Position numbers and translations under genes: made by a program | Notes under the pieces: generated by a model | The model's database searches: none | Told to the model about the DNA's origin: nothing | What the model saw: the letters and a program-made list of their open reading frames with translations, nothing else | In this document: positions 12,665 through 24,999 of the stretch, piece after piece | Position numbering within the stretch: the stretch's first letter is position 1 | Layout of the letters: each line of letters opens with the position of its first letter | NCBI RefSeq assembly: GCF_022539665.2 | Contig: NC_081339.1 | Coordinates: 6,918,367 to 6,982,366, forward strand | Source: Daphnia carinata | Lineage: Eukaryota; Arthropoda; Branchiopoda; Diplostraca; Daphniidae | Length of the DNA stretch: 64,000 nt | Direction of reading: 5' to 3'

Positions 12665-14567
12665 GGAAAAAAAAAGAATGCCAGCGCACGTGGAAGATGA
12701 CAATCTCCATTTTTCTTTCATCTACAAAGGAATTTCAAAAGAACAAAACAAAAAGAAAACGCTCAACATTGCCATTTGCATTTGATTTCGAAAGCGGGGC
12801 GGAGTTTATCGCCGGGGATGCAACGTGCGCCTTCCAAAAAGCCTTTTCTAGAAACCGTTAAAGACGACCGGCATAGTTTTTTTTTTTTTTTTGTTTTTTT
12901 TTTTTGTTTGCTTGTTTTTTAATGCATTTTCCTTGAGATATTTGCGAAAGAATTTGGCCTCTGCCACCCTCGTCGTTATACTTATTAAGAAAATGAAGGC
13001 AGGAGAAAAAGAAAACGTGTTTGCTTTTCAAATTATTTGACAAGGGCGGTAATAATAAAAATAGAAGGGGCAAACAGGTTTCGGTACGCTTTGCTCGCGC
13101 GTACACATCGCATCAATGCCGAACAGAAAACAAAAAAAAATGTACGAGAAAATACGCATGCGTCCTCATTTGAGATAATAAGGCGGTAGGTATTTCTCTT
13201 GTCCGATTCTTCAGGGAGAAAAAAAAAAAAGTCAAAAGAAAAAAAAAAAATGAGTTTCACATTTGCATACGATTTGATTATAATAGCATCGAGTAATTTT
13301 GGGAAAATTAAGCTTGACTTTGCGCAATAATATTTGTTTGAAATTTCAATCTAGAAAAATATAAAACAGACATGTATTTTTACGTGAAAAGTAAAAAAAA
13401 ATAAAATAAATACAACGGGGTGTTTGGGTTCGACCATCAGACACGTGCCGAAGGAGGGGCATCTCAGTCAAGGAAAAATTAATCATTTTGAACAACAAAA
13501 AAAAAGCGAATAACGAGTTTATTCGTTTTTTTTTTTCTACTTAAATTTTTATCCTCACTGATCGTCAGTAGCCTTCATTAAATCTGAAAAGCAATAAGAC
13601 CATTGTGCAAAGAAAGGTCATTAAAAAAAAAAAAAGTGGACGTTGAACTTGGCCGGCATCCAAAAAGGACTGCAATGCCGCGAGAAAAAAGAGAATCCAC
13701 AACAGACGCAATGTAGACATCAGCCAACACGTTTTACGACAATCACAAAACCCGTTTCTCAATCATGACATCATCGTCAGGTATTACAAGGCTCGCACAA
13801 AACTAATAAAAACAATTGCCACTCATTTCGAAACTAGACCTTCCACAAAAAAAAAAAAATTATAATAATAATAAATAGTTCATATTCGCCTACTTTTCAA
13901 GAGAAAACCTGCCGTTTTCTCTTCTTTTCAAAAATAGAAAAATATGTTTAAAAAAAAAAAAAAAAAAAAAATCCGAGTACCCAAGCTGCATTCTTACGAG
14001 CATATTGAGGCCGCTCATCAACCCACATTTATGCGGATCAACCCGCCTATAGATCGTGCCCTAGTAATCCGTCATTCTATCATCTTCTATGCAGTCCCAA
14101 GAAAAAAAAAAAATTGCTGGAACAACTGGCGCGTTCCAATCAGCCCGAGGAGAGCGCACAGTAACCCAAAACTGTATCTTTTTTGTTTTTCTCGTTGTTG
14201 TTGTTTGTTGTGGTGTGCGTCTTTTCCGAGAAACGTCCAGCAGTGTTCCCCCCCCCCCCCCGTCTAACAGAGACACAAAGAAAAAGAGAGAGCATAAATA
14301 AATGAGACCGGCAAATACGCGCAGTTCATTAGTAGCTGAAGAGAGAGCATCCCATTCACTTGAGATTCTTGTTTCCCCTTCTCTCCCTTCCATCTATTTT
14401 AGTGAACACCTTTTTTTTTTTTTTTTTTTTTTTTTAATTCAATTGTTTGTTTTTCCCGGGTTCATTGAATCCTGCCCATGCGTTAAATTGCCAATTAAAA
14501 CAAAACAATTAAATTTTCGTGAGAAAAAGAAAAAAGAGTTTAAAAAAAAAAAAAATCGAATTTAAGA

Positions 14568-15020
14568 ATGAAAGCGGCGTGTTTCGTTTACGTTTCGATC
14601 GTCTTTTATTTGTCAAGGAGCGCGGCGGCTTTGAATTGGGAGGACGGCGAGTTCGGCGGCCAAGTCAAGTGGTCGTTCAACTGCGACTTCTACGACGAAG
14701 ACGCGCAGGCGGGCGATCGTTACGAAGATAACAAAGTCGTCGACAACGACAAAGACCTCATTCGAATCATCGGCGAGCACAAATCGAATAGGGAAGACTG
14801 CGGCTGGCTGTGCTGGGCCGACGTAGAGTGCCATTACTACAGCCATTCGCAGAACGTGTGCCGCACAATGTCGCTCAAGAAGAAGGTTCTCGTGCCGGCC
14901 TTGGCTCACGGCAGGGCCGCCTTCATCCATCACGTCACCGTGCCTTACTTGGCCGACAGCGAAACCATTTGCGGCTACATCCCGTCGCGCATCATCGCCT
15001 TCAACACTTCAGTCTATTGA
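14568..15020 (+). CDS. Secreted PAN/apple-like protein, intronless
   Basis: A 150-aa intact frame from ATG to TGA, GC-rich and surrounded by AT-rich DNA. Residues 1-21 (MKAACFVYVSIVFYLSRSAA) are a signal peptide. The mature part has a PAN/apple-like pattern: a Cys in WSFNCDFYDED, then DCGWLCWADVECHYY (three Cys in a 10-residue helix-like segment), NVCRTM, and a last Cys in ETICGYIPSR. In the PAN family such modules bind protein or carbohydrate outside the cell. The specific ligand is unknown. It lies between minus-strand exons C and D, so it is probably nested antisense within an intron of that gene. No TATA box is evident. Confidence 0.75.
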   Translation: MKAACFVYVSIVFYLSRSAAALNWEDGEFGGQVKWSFNCDFYDEDAQAGDRYEDNKVVDNDKDLIRIIGEHKSNREDCGWLCWADVECHYYSHSQNVCRTMSLKKKVLVPALAHGRAAFIHHVTVPYLADSETICGYIPSRIIAFNTSVY

Positions 15021-17447
15021 GCGCCGCCATTCTCGATCGACCAACGGCCAAAAAGTTCAAAAACAATAATAATAAATAAATAAATCGCCCTATTACGCAA
15101 TTCCGATGAAACATTTTTCAAACAAATCAGAAAAAAAAAAAAAAAATCTGGGTTGTTTTGTCATTTTTGTTGTTGTATATAAATATATGCCCCTCAGGTT
15201 TGTCATCCTACATCATTATAATACAACAATTGTATTCTCTTTCAAACATTTTTTTGTTTGTTTTTTTTTTTTTTTTCTTTATTATTTTGATGAGGAAAAT
15301 GAAACAAAAAAAAAAAACTAACGAAGGAACTCGTTCGGGTTCTTTTAGTACATGCGAGCGAGCGAGTGTGTACATACATCAGTTCAAACTAGCGCATAAT
15401 GGATGTTGTTTGGGGAGGGGGGGGGGGGTCCTGGGCTACTAAGGATCGTCGCAAACTCCCCACCGCGTGTTAATGGATCCCTATGGCTGGCCTCCTCAAA
15501 ATAGAAATGCCACCGTTTCTTTTTGGCGATCGTATTCTTATTTGTTTGCGAGTACACGAGGGATTTTTATACGCCTTTATTTTTTATATCGCCAGCTGAG
15601 CAACGGGATTGCGTTTACCGGGAATCACACGGAATACGAGCATTGACCCGTTATTTTACAAACGAAAAAAAAAAAAAATAAATAAAATAAAAAACATACA
15701 AAGGAAGGAGATAAAAGAGTAGCGAACTTTTTTTTTTGCGTGTGCCGGGTAATTTTCTTTGTGTACAAATAAAAAGAAGAAAAAGGTGGGAAAATCTATT
15801 TGGGATTAATCTGCGGGATAAATTCAGTTTGCGAGTAAGCAGACATCCCATTGGCTTTGATTAAACAAAACAAAACGAAAACAAAACAAAAAAAAAAAAA
15901 TCTAATTGTCCATCGCATCACGTCGTCAGCGAAAATTGAACTGTTGTTGTTTAATCAAGCGGCAAATCCTCCTGACCTCGCCCAACGGGCCAAGCGAACC
16001 AATAACGTGACTTTCATTATTATGATTGCCTCTCATCAACGAGAATCGGTTCGCGGTTAAATTTCCGAGTCCATTGTTCTACGGTCTACGATGCACACAC
16101 ATTGTCGAAATTGATTCCATGTTCAGTCACAAAAAAAAAAAGCAAAACAAAACAGAAAAGAAAACAAAAACTAGACGACCTTCACTAAGTTTTTTCACGT
16201 TCGATTTTTTTGTTTTTGCCAGACTCGATTCAACGAGTTTCTGCATACATAGGGGGCAAAAAAAAAAAAAAGAACAGAACATTCTCCGTCTGATTCTTGT
16301 TTCTTTCACACGCGATCGCATTTTTTTTTTTTTAAATGGCAGAAATAAAAATATCCTTTCCCTTCCAGTTTTTAATCAAGACCAAAATGTCAGCAAATAA
16401 AACAACAACAACAACAACAAAAAAAGGTGAGTTGATGACATCATTAAAGAGACTCGTTCCCTCCCCTCCCTTTATAGCAATGATGAATGCGGGTCTTTCC
16501 TTATACGGTGAAAACAATTGTCCTGGATGATCATTTTTTTTTTTTTTTTTTTTTTCAGGGGAAAACAAAAATACTAAGAAAATATGATGAAAGAAACTGT
16601 CTGCGATTGACTGTATGCAAAACGATAACCCTGAAGCGATATCGAATTATCTAGACGAAGAAAAACAGAAAACAGGAAAGCAAAAAGGAGAAATCCATTT
16701 TCAATGTCATCTATTTTCAATCGCTTCAAGTCGAACTTTTGCCCATTATTGGACAAAAGGAAAGCAAAAAGGGAAGGAAACATTAAGAAACACAGCGACG
16801 GGAAAAAATTCTTGAAAAGTCATTGCCCTCCCCACCTTTCGCTAATAAATCCAGAAATTCCAAAAAAAAAAAAAAAAAAAAAAAAAAAAGAAACAAATTT
16901 GCTTTCCCTCTTTTTTTTTTTTTTTTTTTTTTTTCCTTTGGTTTACAGGCATTTAATGTTAGACTCGAGCAGATGTTTAGACTCTGTCATCTCTTTTCAC
17001 GAAGGGGATGGCGGGGATCGACGGTTCCTTGATTGAAAACTCTTTCAGCAAAGCAGAACGAAATGAAGGCAAATCTTCAACGCATCGATCGATCGATCCT
17101 TTCCCCTTTCTTTTTTTTTTAACAGTCCCCTTCAATATGTGAAATGGCCGATCCGACACATGAATGACAGCCGGGAATTTGTTTAGCCGGTTGGAAAAAG
17201 AAAAAAAAAATTAAACGGGTTCAAAAATGAAAAATTAAAATAAAATAAAATAAAGAGGGAGATCCTTTTCTTCTGCGTGTGGGTTCGTTACATTCAAAGA
17301 TTAACGCAAGAGATTGAAATTCAAATCCCCCCCCCCCCAAAAAAAAGAATTAATTAAACCGAGATTTAAAAAAATTAAAAAAAAATTCTTTCAAAAATGA
17401 AAACGTCGCTTTCTAAAGTTTGTACTGTGAAAGGTCATGGCGCTAAC
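15021..17447. other. Non-coding AT-rich stretch
   Basis: Simple poly(A)/poly(T) tracts and a poly(G) run near 15415-15428. Purine-rich strings and a short GATC tandem (17084-17097) are also present. I see no exon with splice signals. Confidence 0.45.
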
Positions 17448-17809
17448 CTGTTGAAGTTCAACGGTACGCCGAGAGGTACCGAGTGAGCAATGCCCAGCGG
17501 TTTCTTCATCAGCGAAGTCATCCGCCGAAATTGGATGGGCGACGCGTGGCCGGCAATGGGGCCCAACGATTTCACCTCGGCCGGACGCCTGCGGCACGCG
17601 TGAGTGGTAAAGACGCGTCGCAACCTGTGCGGCGGATCGCATTCCGACGACGACGACGACAACGACGAAGGTCCCGGGCCTCTGCTGGCGGCCGCACCGT
17701 CCGGAGAACCCAACGTTCTCGTTGGCGAGCCCGATGTGTTACGAGGTCGACGGAAAGATTTGCTCTTAAAAAGCAACAACGGCGAAGAGCACGAAGAAAA
17801 AGACGACAT
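17448..17809 (-). CDS. Candidate alternative first coding exon C of an unidentified gene
   Basis: Starts at ATG 17809 (MSSFSSCSSPLLLFKSKS) and ends at the donor AACAG|GTTAGC (intron from 17447 leftward), leaving two bases of the last codon (phase 2). The 120 codons are Ser-, Pro- and Arg-rich, for example a Ser run in GPSSLSSSSSECD, then QFRRMTSLMKKP, and end VPLGVPLNFN. They look intrinsically disordered, as in isoform-specific N-termini. Poly(A) directly precedes the ATG on the sense strand, so no acceptor is present and this should be a first exon. The protein is unrecognised. Matching phase and strand link it to exons A, B and D. Confidence 0.55.
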
Positions 17810-18103
17810 TTTTGTTTTTTTTTTTTTTTTTTTTTTGTCTTAAGACCCGCGGGGACACTGCGTTACGCCTTAGGCTACAATGTCAACTGCCCACCCGTAT
17901 TTGAACTGTCCCTTTTTATTTATTTTTTTTTTTTTTTAAAGTGATATGCACACACAGCTCTAGTTACGTTAGAAAAAAAAAATAGAACAATCGGGAGGGA
18001 ATTTCAAAAAAAAAAAAAAAAAAAGGGAGAAGATCAACGATTCAAAAGACGCTTCCGTTCGCTCTCCAACCTGAACGTCCACTACACGACCGGAGATGCA
18101 TGT

Positions 18104-18121
18104 GTATATATATATATATAT
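18104..18121. repeat. (TA)n microsatellite
   Basis: Nine TA units. Confidence 0.9.
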
Positions 18122-18244
18122 GCTCCCGTTTGAGAACGCGAGGACGGGGGGGGGGGAGGGCTACGCCTGCGCTCCTTCCATTTGCAAAAGAATGGAAGTG
18201 TACGGTATTACCTTTTCATTTTTTTTTCCGGTAAAGTAAAAATT

Positions 18245-18262
18245 GGGGGGGGGGGGGGGGGG
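18245..18262. repeat. Poly(G) tract, 18 nt
   Basis: Uninterrupted G run. With the G tract at 18147-18154 it could favour G-quadruplex structure. Confidence 0.85.
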
Positions 18263-18824
18263 AAATAAAACGGCTACAATTCTTAGCCAATAGAAAAATC
18301 CGATATCTTTATGAACTTCCAGCTTTTCAATTTCACAGATCCAATTTCACAGTCCCGAATAAAAGTAATGTAATAAATAAAGAATTTTGGAAGTCTCCTT
18401 TTTTTTTTTTTTTTTTTTTAGACTAAACTGAAAAAAAAAAGGACAAGGTCTGTGGATAATGTGAAGGTTACCCCATCGCGCTGCGTAGATAACAAAACAC
18501 GACAGCAACGTCTAACAAATTAATAAGACAAAAAAAAAGACAAGAAAAACAAAACAAAAAACACCTGAATTATTGAGAAACACGCACGATAATTGCCCGA
18601 AAGTTTCCTTATTCAAGTAGCGCGAACGACGACGCAAAAAAAAAAAAAAGACAAATGATTGGCGCTGAACGTATGCGTACTTGCCCACCTGAATCCTTGA
18701 TGATCTTCGACGAGGGGGAAATGCGATCCAGAAGGCAAAAGAAAAGTCTCAAAGAAACAAGAACCGTCATCGCAAATCAGTCGCCATGTTTGTCCTCTTC
18801 GCCGCTCTTTCGTCCGACTCTTTT

Positions 18825-18844
18825 GTGTGTGTGTGTGTGTGTGT
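18825..18844. repeat. (TG)n microsatellite
   Basis: Ten TG units. Confidence 0.9.
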
Positions 18845-20506
18845 TTAATTAGAACAAAGGCCGTGCCTTTTCGTACGCAACAGCAAAAAAAAAAAGAAAC
18901 AGACACATGAAGAAATGGCAGCTCAATGACACAACGAAATGATCAAAGTTCAATTTAAAGTTTGACTAGATTTCTTCGCCTAACGTCAATGATGATGTAC
19001 GCACGAGAGTCGGAAATTTAACGCCATACAGCCATGGTTTTGCCTCCCACCCGCCCCCCCTTTCCCAGCCGCCCACCCGTAGCTTTTGTGTCGTTTCTCT
19101 TGGAGACCCCCCCCCCCACCCCCAAAAAAAAACGGATTCAGCCGCCCACGGGATCATCATCATCCGGTGGCAACGGACATTGGATCCCATCACCTTCCCC
19201 TTATTTTTTTTTTTTATTCTTGTTTGCCATTATTATCATCCATGCGCAATGACAGAGAAAACGTGGCATGAATATCCTTCATAACAATATCCGATCAATA
19301 CAAAAAAAAATTTTTTTAATTTTAAATTGTGTTCTTTATTTATTTATTTATTTTTTTTGGGGGGGGGGGCAAAATTTGAAACGCTTGGTACGGCGCATGG
19401 ATATAAACGAACATACACGCGGAGGACACACATAGATCTACACACCGGCAAGAAACTCTTGGCATATCCGAGATAACATTCGAACGGGCGTGAAAGTTTC
19501 GTGATTGGAAATATTTCCGCTCGACCAACTTGGCCTTTCATGTCTCACTGAGACAGGGCATACCCAAATATCAGCGGCGCGTGACCTAAATATTACATCC
19601 CACCCTACACCTTTCCCACCGTGATTTAATGCCAGAAGAATTTTAAAAAATAAGAAATAAAACACGGCGTTAAACAAAAAAGGATCCATCAGGTCACGTG
19701 GTCATTTGCATATAAGAGGTACGTCGGTGAGTTAAGATCCCCCCCCATATAATTTACGACAGGATAAACATTTAAATTCTTTTATAAATGTGGCTAGTGC
19801 ATTTGGTATAGATTGGAAAAGCCGAAGGTTGTGACAGCTGACTGTGGAAAGGACCGGGTAAGCAGGAAAAAAAAAAAAAAAAAATGGAATGACGCAACAA
19901 CATGCTCGGCAGTTGGAACTGAGATTGAATAGGAAAGTAAACATGTACACAAATACGCAATCGAGTATGTGTATACCATCAGCCAGCCTCTTCGCTGGAG
20001 ATCGGTTGATATCATTGGCTACGAAAAGCATCACGTCAAGATGTTCCTCGAGCGAACGGCAAAGACGGATTGAAAGGGATCGATTTCAAAAATTTACGTG
20101 CAGCTTTCCCGATTCGTTAAGGGCCACGGCTTTTTAGAAATGGGATTTTAGAGAAAAAAAAATTTCATTTTGTATCTCAAAGGGAAGGACAAGTGGTTTG
20201 TTTTGCTAAGGTGTTGTCAATTTTTCAAAAGGATTTTTTAAAAAACGTTCCTTCCGTGCGGAAGCTGCAATTAACGGTTACGCTTCATTTGACCAAACGA
20301 TGGACTAATTAGTCGAACGCCCCAACAAGCCCTCCACCATCGTTTCAATTTTATTTTCCCATTTTTAAAGCAAATTCATTTTTAATAATGTGACAAACTT
20401 TCCTTTTTAAAAAAATAATAAAAGATAGGAAAACTCTGTGAAATGATGGTGTACAATACTACTGAAAGAGAGGCGAGTCTACAGTTTCCACGAAAGAAAA
20501 CTTCAA

Positions 20507-20542
<36 letters not shown>

Positions 20543-21485
20543 AGAATGCCCTCGCGCTCTCTAGAAATTACGCTCTTCGCAAATTCCGGAATCAAAGATC
20601 GTTTCCTTCCCTAATTATACAGTGGCTAACAAAACAGCGCAGCGCTCGGGTACGTTTAGCTACTTGTCTTGTAGGAAACAGACGGTCCTTACTTCCACTA
20701 TTCCACATCTTTTTTTATTTTTTTTTTGTTTAAACATCCTCTTCATTCCGCCTCTTCACTTTGCCAGCACCCGCCCCTCTTCCCTCTCGCAACAGGAAGT
20801 GCCGTCCCGTCCGCGTCCGACACGAAAAGGGAGATCAATAAACGTCTCGTGCCGCTCTCGCCTATCCCCCAAAATTCAATACGGCCATCTCTAATAGAAG
20901 TAGTCGTTCTCGTTAGCGTTCACCGAGAATATAATCGCCCCCCGTCGACAATCGCATCGATCTCATCTGGCAGTTCGCATCATCAGATGGCTCCACTTGT
21001 TATTATCGAATTTTATGTATTGAATTTATCTGGCAGAAGATCGGCTTCGGTCGCTGTGTGACATGGACACTTTTTAATCGCTTTGAACCCCCCCATCACG
21101 AAAAAAAGTGGGACAAGTGGAAAAAAAAAGAGTAATAAATAAATAAATAAATGGATGTACAGTGGTGGAACATTTGAAGATATCAACCGGATGCCAACGT
21201 TGGAGCGTCTTCGGAAACCTACTCAACTATTTACATCGATTTCGGAAATTGCAATCTTTTTGAAAGTGCTCCCCAATGACGTTGGGAAACAAAGGAATAC
21301 GGTTATGACTCTGATAAAAGCATTGAATGCCGCCCACATCTTTCATTTTTTAAACTCAAGTTTGACTTGAAATTTACATTCCCTCTCGACTGACGCACTA
21401 CATTTGTCCACTTTAATTTCTTTTGTTTTATTTGTTTTTGTTGTTTACCCTCAACGCACTGATTCAGAAAGCAGACACCCAAAAT

Positions 21486-21498
21486 CGCCATCTAGTGG
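21486..21498. promoter_or_regulatory. CTCF-like motif 1 of a cluster
   Basis: CGCCATCTAGTGG. The reverse complement CCACTAGATGGCG is the closest of the set to the known CTCF core consensus. Confidence 0.45.
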
Positions 21499-21552
21499 TA
21501 GTTTGAAAGATCAACAAAGAGCTATCTGTTAGGTATCAATAGTCAAGTCTTT

Positions 21553-21565
21553 CGCCATCTAGCGC
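21553..21565. promoter_or_regulatory. CTCF-like motif 2 of a cluster
   Basis: CGCCATCTAGCGC, same orientation as its neighbours, 67 bp from motif 1. Confidence 0.4.
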
Positions 21566-21598
21566 TAATTTCAGTTATCAAACCGCGATCATCCAGAA

Positions 21599-21611
21599 CG
21601 CCATCTAGCGT
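21599..21611. promoter_or_regulatory. CTCF-like motif 3 of a cluster
   Basis: CGCCATCTAGCGT, same orientation, 46 bp from motif 2. Confidence 0.4.
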
Positions 21612-22215
21612 TAAAAAAAAACGACTTTAGAGTGAACACTGATGTTATAGCCACCGTCGCGCAACTATCGCGCGAACGAGCAAACTTCCGTCTACAAAAC
21701 AACAACAACAAAAAAATGGAAACCGTCATCATCCAAATGGAAGAGGAGATGAGGTTGTCACTAGTGCCTTCCGGTCGACTCTATTCGTCGCCTCACCATT
21801 AAATGGAATACATTTACGGTAAAAACATAAAAAAAGGGGGGAGGAGGAGGAAAAAAATACCGGGGGGGGGGAGGAATACTAGAGCAGCCAACGGCTATCG
21901 TGTACATAACTCAGAAAGCGAACCGGAAGGTACTAAAAAAAGAAAATCTTCCGCTTGATACCGCATACAAGACCACAGTAGCACACCATACATATAAGAA
22001 CTGAATGTTTCCACTATGAAATATTCAATCTTCAATCTACGACAATATCGATCAGCACCCGAAAGGGTTAGGTAACTTCACTCCACCCACACCCCACGAC
22101 CCCTTCAAAAAAAAACCTCATTTGTCCCTCTTTAAACGGCTGTGCCACAAGCATTTAAAAAAAAAAAAAAACAGCGGATGGAGCCGAGTGGCTAAATGCA
22201 AAACATTCCCCTTAC

Positions 22216-22376
22216 CGGAACTGAGACGGGGTCGTGGTTGGAGGCGCAGATAGCGGCGGTCCAGGGTCACCGCAATCGAACGTTTGAGCGTGAACGTGAC
22301 CGTTGAAAAGGAAGCGCAATTTTATAGTTTTCTTCAGGCGCGGACTTCCCAAATCGAACGACGCCGGAGATGACAT
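22216..22376 (-). CDS. Candidate alternative first coding exon B of an unidentified gene
   Basis: ATG at 22376 (MSSPASFDLGSPRLKK) opens 53 codons that end TTTPSQF. The donor is CCG|GTAAGG with two bases of the last codon left (phase 2). It contains KTIKLRFLFNGHVHAQTF, then a Pro-rich tail GPPLSAPPTTTP. An open frame continues 5' without an upstream ATG, so this Met is the first available. The peptide is unrecognised. Its strand, phase and start-exon character match exons A, C and D. Confidence 0.45.
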
Positions 22377-24999
22377 GACGTCCAAAAAAAAAAAAATCAA
22401 ATCTCCCGCGCCCCCCTCCCCCCCCCCCAAAAAAAAACCGAAAACAAATGTCCGTTTTACTTGGCGCAAGTTTCAAACTCTTTCACACCTCTCCAAATAA
22501 AAATAAAAAATAATTTAAAATAAATGAAACCAACAACTCCGTGAAATGAGCTAGTAACGAAGCGAACGCAGCCGTTTGTACAAGACTTCGGCAAGCGACT
22601 GAAAATGTTCGGCGTGTGTGGCGCAGAGATCAGTGGGACCGGATCTTTGTGTGTGTGTGTGTCAGGGGGTTCGGAAATATATGCGCCCGCGTCTATTTCT
22701 TCATCCGGGTTTCCGTCTATCTCTCCTGCTCCTGCAAGTAGTTGTACGACTACCTTACTCAGATGGCATCAACAGCAGTCCCCCCCCCTCTCCCTTCTTT
22801 TCGTTAACAATCCCCAAGTCCAACTTTTTTTTCTTCTCTCTCTCTTGCAGTTATTTCATGGATGACAAGCACGTATGTGGAGCAATAGCCAAGGACACGG
22901 ATGCCTTTCGCTAAAACCTAACTACACATCTTTCCCTTTTCATTGGGCAAATAAAGATCGGTATCCCTGAAGGCATTATTACGAACTCCCCCCCCCCTTC
23001 CTGTTTTTCAGAGGAAATCATTTTCAAGACTTTAGCCGGCCATACCTGATCTTCGTAAAGAAAGACCACATGGAATGTTTTGTTAAAAAGAAAAAAGCGA
23101 TTTTCAGAAAAAAAAAAAAAAAAATGAAGAGAGGCTTAGCTTTTTATTGATCCGCAGGAAAAGCGGATGAAGAGCAGACAACTGTCGCAAAACGCAAACT
23201 TTTCACTTTCCCTTAACGTTCCTGCTTATTTTTTTTTCCCTCCCCTCGTGTCTTCGAGCTCTACCTCCTTTTGTTGCATTCAACAGCTGAATATTCAAAC
23301 GTTCTCGCATGGGGATGGCTAGCTAATGCGCCACACGCACTTTGACGGTTGCCATGGCAACGAACTGTGAATAATAGAGAATCTGATGCTTTTTCACGAG
23401 TTCTCTCCCTTCCCTCCTTATTTCTTTTTCTTGAAGCTCTTCAGACACGATGTGACTAGAGGTACTCGTATCAACATTCGATTCCAATTATTTCTTTAAT
23501 CAAGATAGGCAAAAGAAACCCTGTACGCATGCAAAAGGAGCAGAAAGTCAACAACAAAAAGTGGGGCATTTTGATAGGCCATCTGACGGCAATGGAATGA
23601 AGTCGCTAGGCAACAATTGGAACGATAAGGAAAACCGGCGAATAAAAGTCTTTTGTGTTTGCACTTTTTTTTAGATCAAAAATAAGACGGAGAAAGATCT
23701 CGACAAAGTCTTTGGATCCGATGGAAAAAAAGGGGCAAGGAAAAAAAAAAAAGTCCCTTGTTTTTTTTGTTTTTTTTTTTTAAGTTTTTGTTTACTTTTG
23801 GCATTTCTATTGAACAATATGATAAAAATAAGAAAGGAAAAAATAGACCAAACGAAGACTCATTCGACCCCGGTTTTCGATCGATTCGATGGACAAAAAC
23901 GTCAAAAAGTTTGGGATCCATCCGCACTGACTGGCAAAAAAAAAAGACGGGCAACAAGGTCATTCATCGTCCACAAGACATTATCGCCTATCGATCTATC
24001 TAAGCTGGCAAAAGAACTTCTGACAGGTTATGAATCCCTGTCTATCAATTTCCAAAATTTTAAATTTTGGCGCCAAAATAAAAAAAAAACCGGCAAAAGT
24101 TGGCCCGACTTCAACAACGGATTTTTAAATTTAAAAAAAATGTAAAGAACCCCCCACCATTTTTTATGAAATTCTGATTGCATCACGGTCACAAGGGGAA
24201 TAAATGTTCATGCGTTCCCTCCATAACGCAAAACGCCTTGACGTATCGATCGGACTAAAAACAATTTCTTAAACATTTTTGTTGTTTGTCCCCAGAAAAA
24301 AGCAAGGAAGGACGTTGACAATGAGCTCAACTCGTGGGTAATTTCAGTTCCGTTCTCTATGACCCCCCTCCGATCATAACGTAGCATTACCGGTTAATTT
24401 TGTCCTCGTCGTACAGTTATGGTACAACTGGCGACATTGCCAAGTCCCATAAACAACAAACGCGCGCAAAAAATATGCGATAATTTGGCGGGAAAGGTTT
24501 CTGAAAATCCAACATGACTACCAATGTAGGAACCGAATGAACTCAAAATCCCTTCCAAGATATAGAAAATTTAATGATTTCTTTTAGAGAAATCAAATTC
24601 AAATTATGCACACCAAAAAAAAAGGACAAAAGGAGTGTGGGCATGTCACCACAATGCATTCAAGAAAACAAAAGCATTTCGATTCGAAATGATAAAAAAA
24701 AAAAAATGCGCCCTGTCGACAAAGATTGCACATCCTTCCGTAAGATATGAATCTCTTTTCAGCTGTTTTATAATTACATGCCATCTTTCTAGTTTTGCAA
24801 CATAAATTTTTAGCTTTCCGGTGTAAGAGAAAGAACAAGAACACCAACAAAAAAAAATTGGCGGGAGATTGACGCCGTTGCTATGCAACACATGATGGGA
24901 TGATGAGAAAGCTCATTAAACCTTTGATCCAAATTTTGCTAGAAAAACTTCTGCCTCCCCCTCCAAAATAAGAAACAGTTAAGTAGTTTTTTGACTCAC
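22377..24999. other. Non-coding stretch
   Basis: AT-rich with homopolymers. I see no exon with splice signals. Probably intron or promoter sequence between exons A and B. Confidence 0.4.

Larger units (their letters stand above)
3158..14567. other. Gene-poor, homopolymer-rich stretch (probable intron)
   Basis: I find no supported exon on either strand. Sequence alternates between AT-rich unique DNA and long A or T runs (for example T38 at 9498-9535 and A36 at 12625-12660). There are CA and AATA simple repeats and a pair of CTCF-like motifs near 4.7 kb. Open frames longer than 60 codons here are mostly Lys/Phe runs. It fits the first intron region of the minus-strand gene with exons D and C. 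Confidence 0.45.
17810..22215. other. Non-coding stretch with microsatellites and CTCF-like cluster
   Basis: No supported exon. Contains a TA repeat, a G18 run, a TG repeat, several poly(T) runs and the three CTCF-like motifs at 21486-21611. Probably intron/promoter sequence between exons C and B. Confidence 0.45.
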
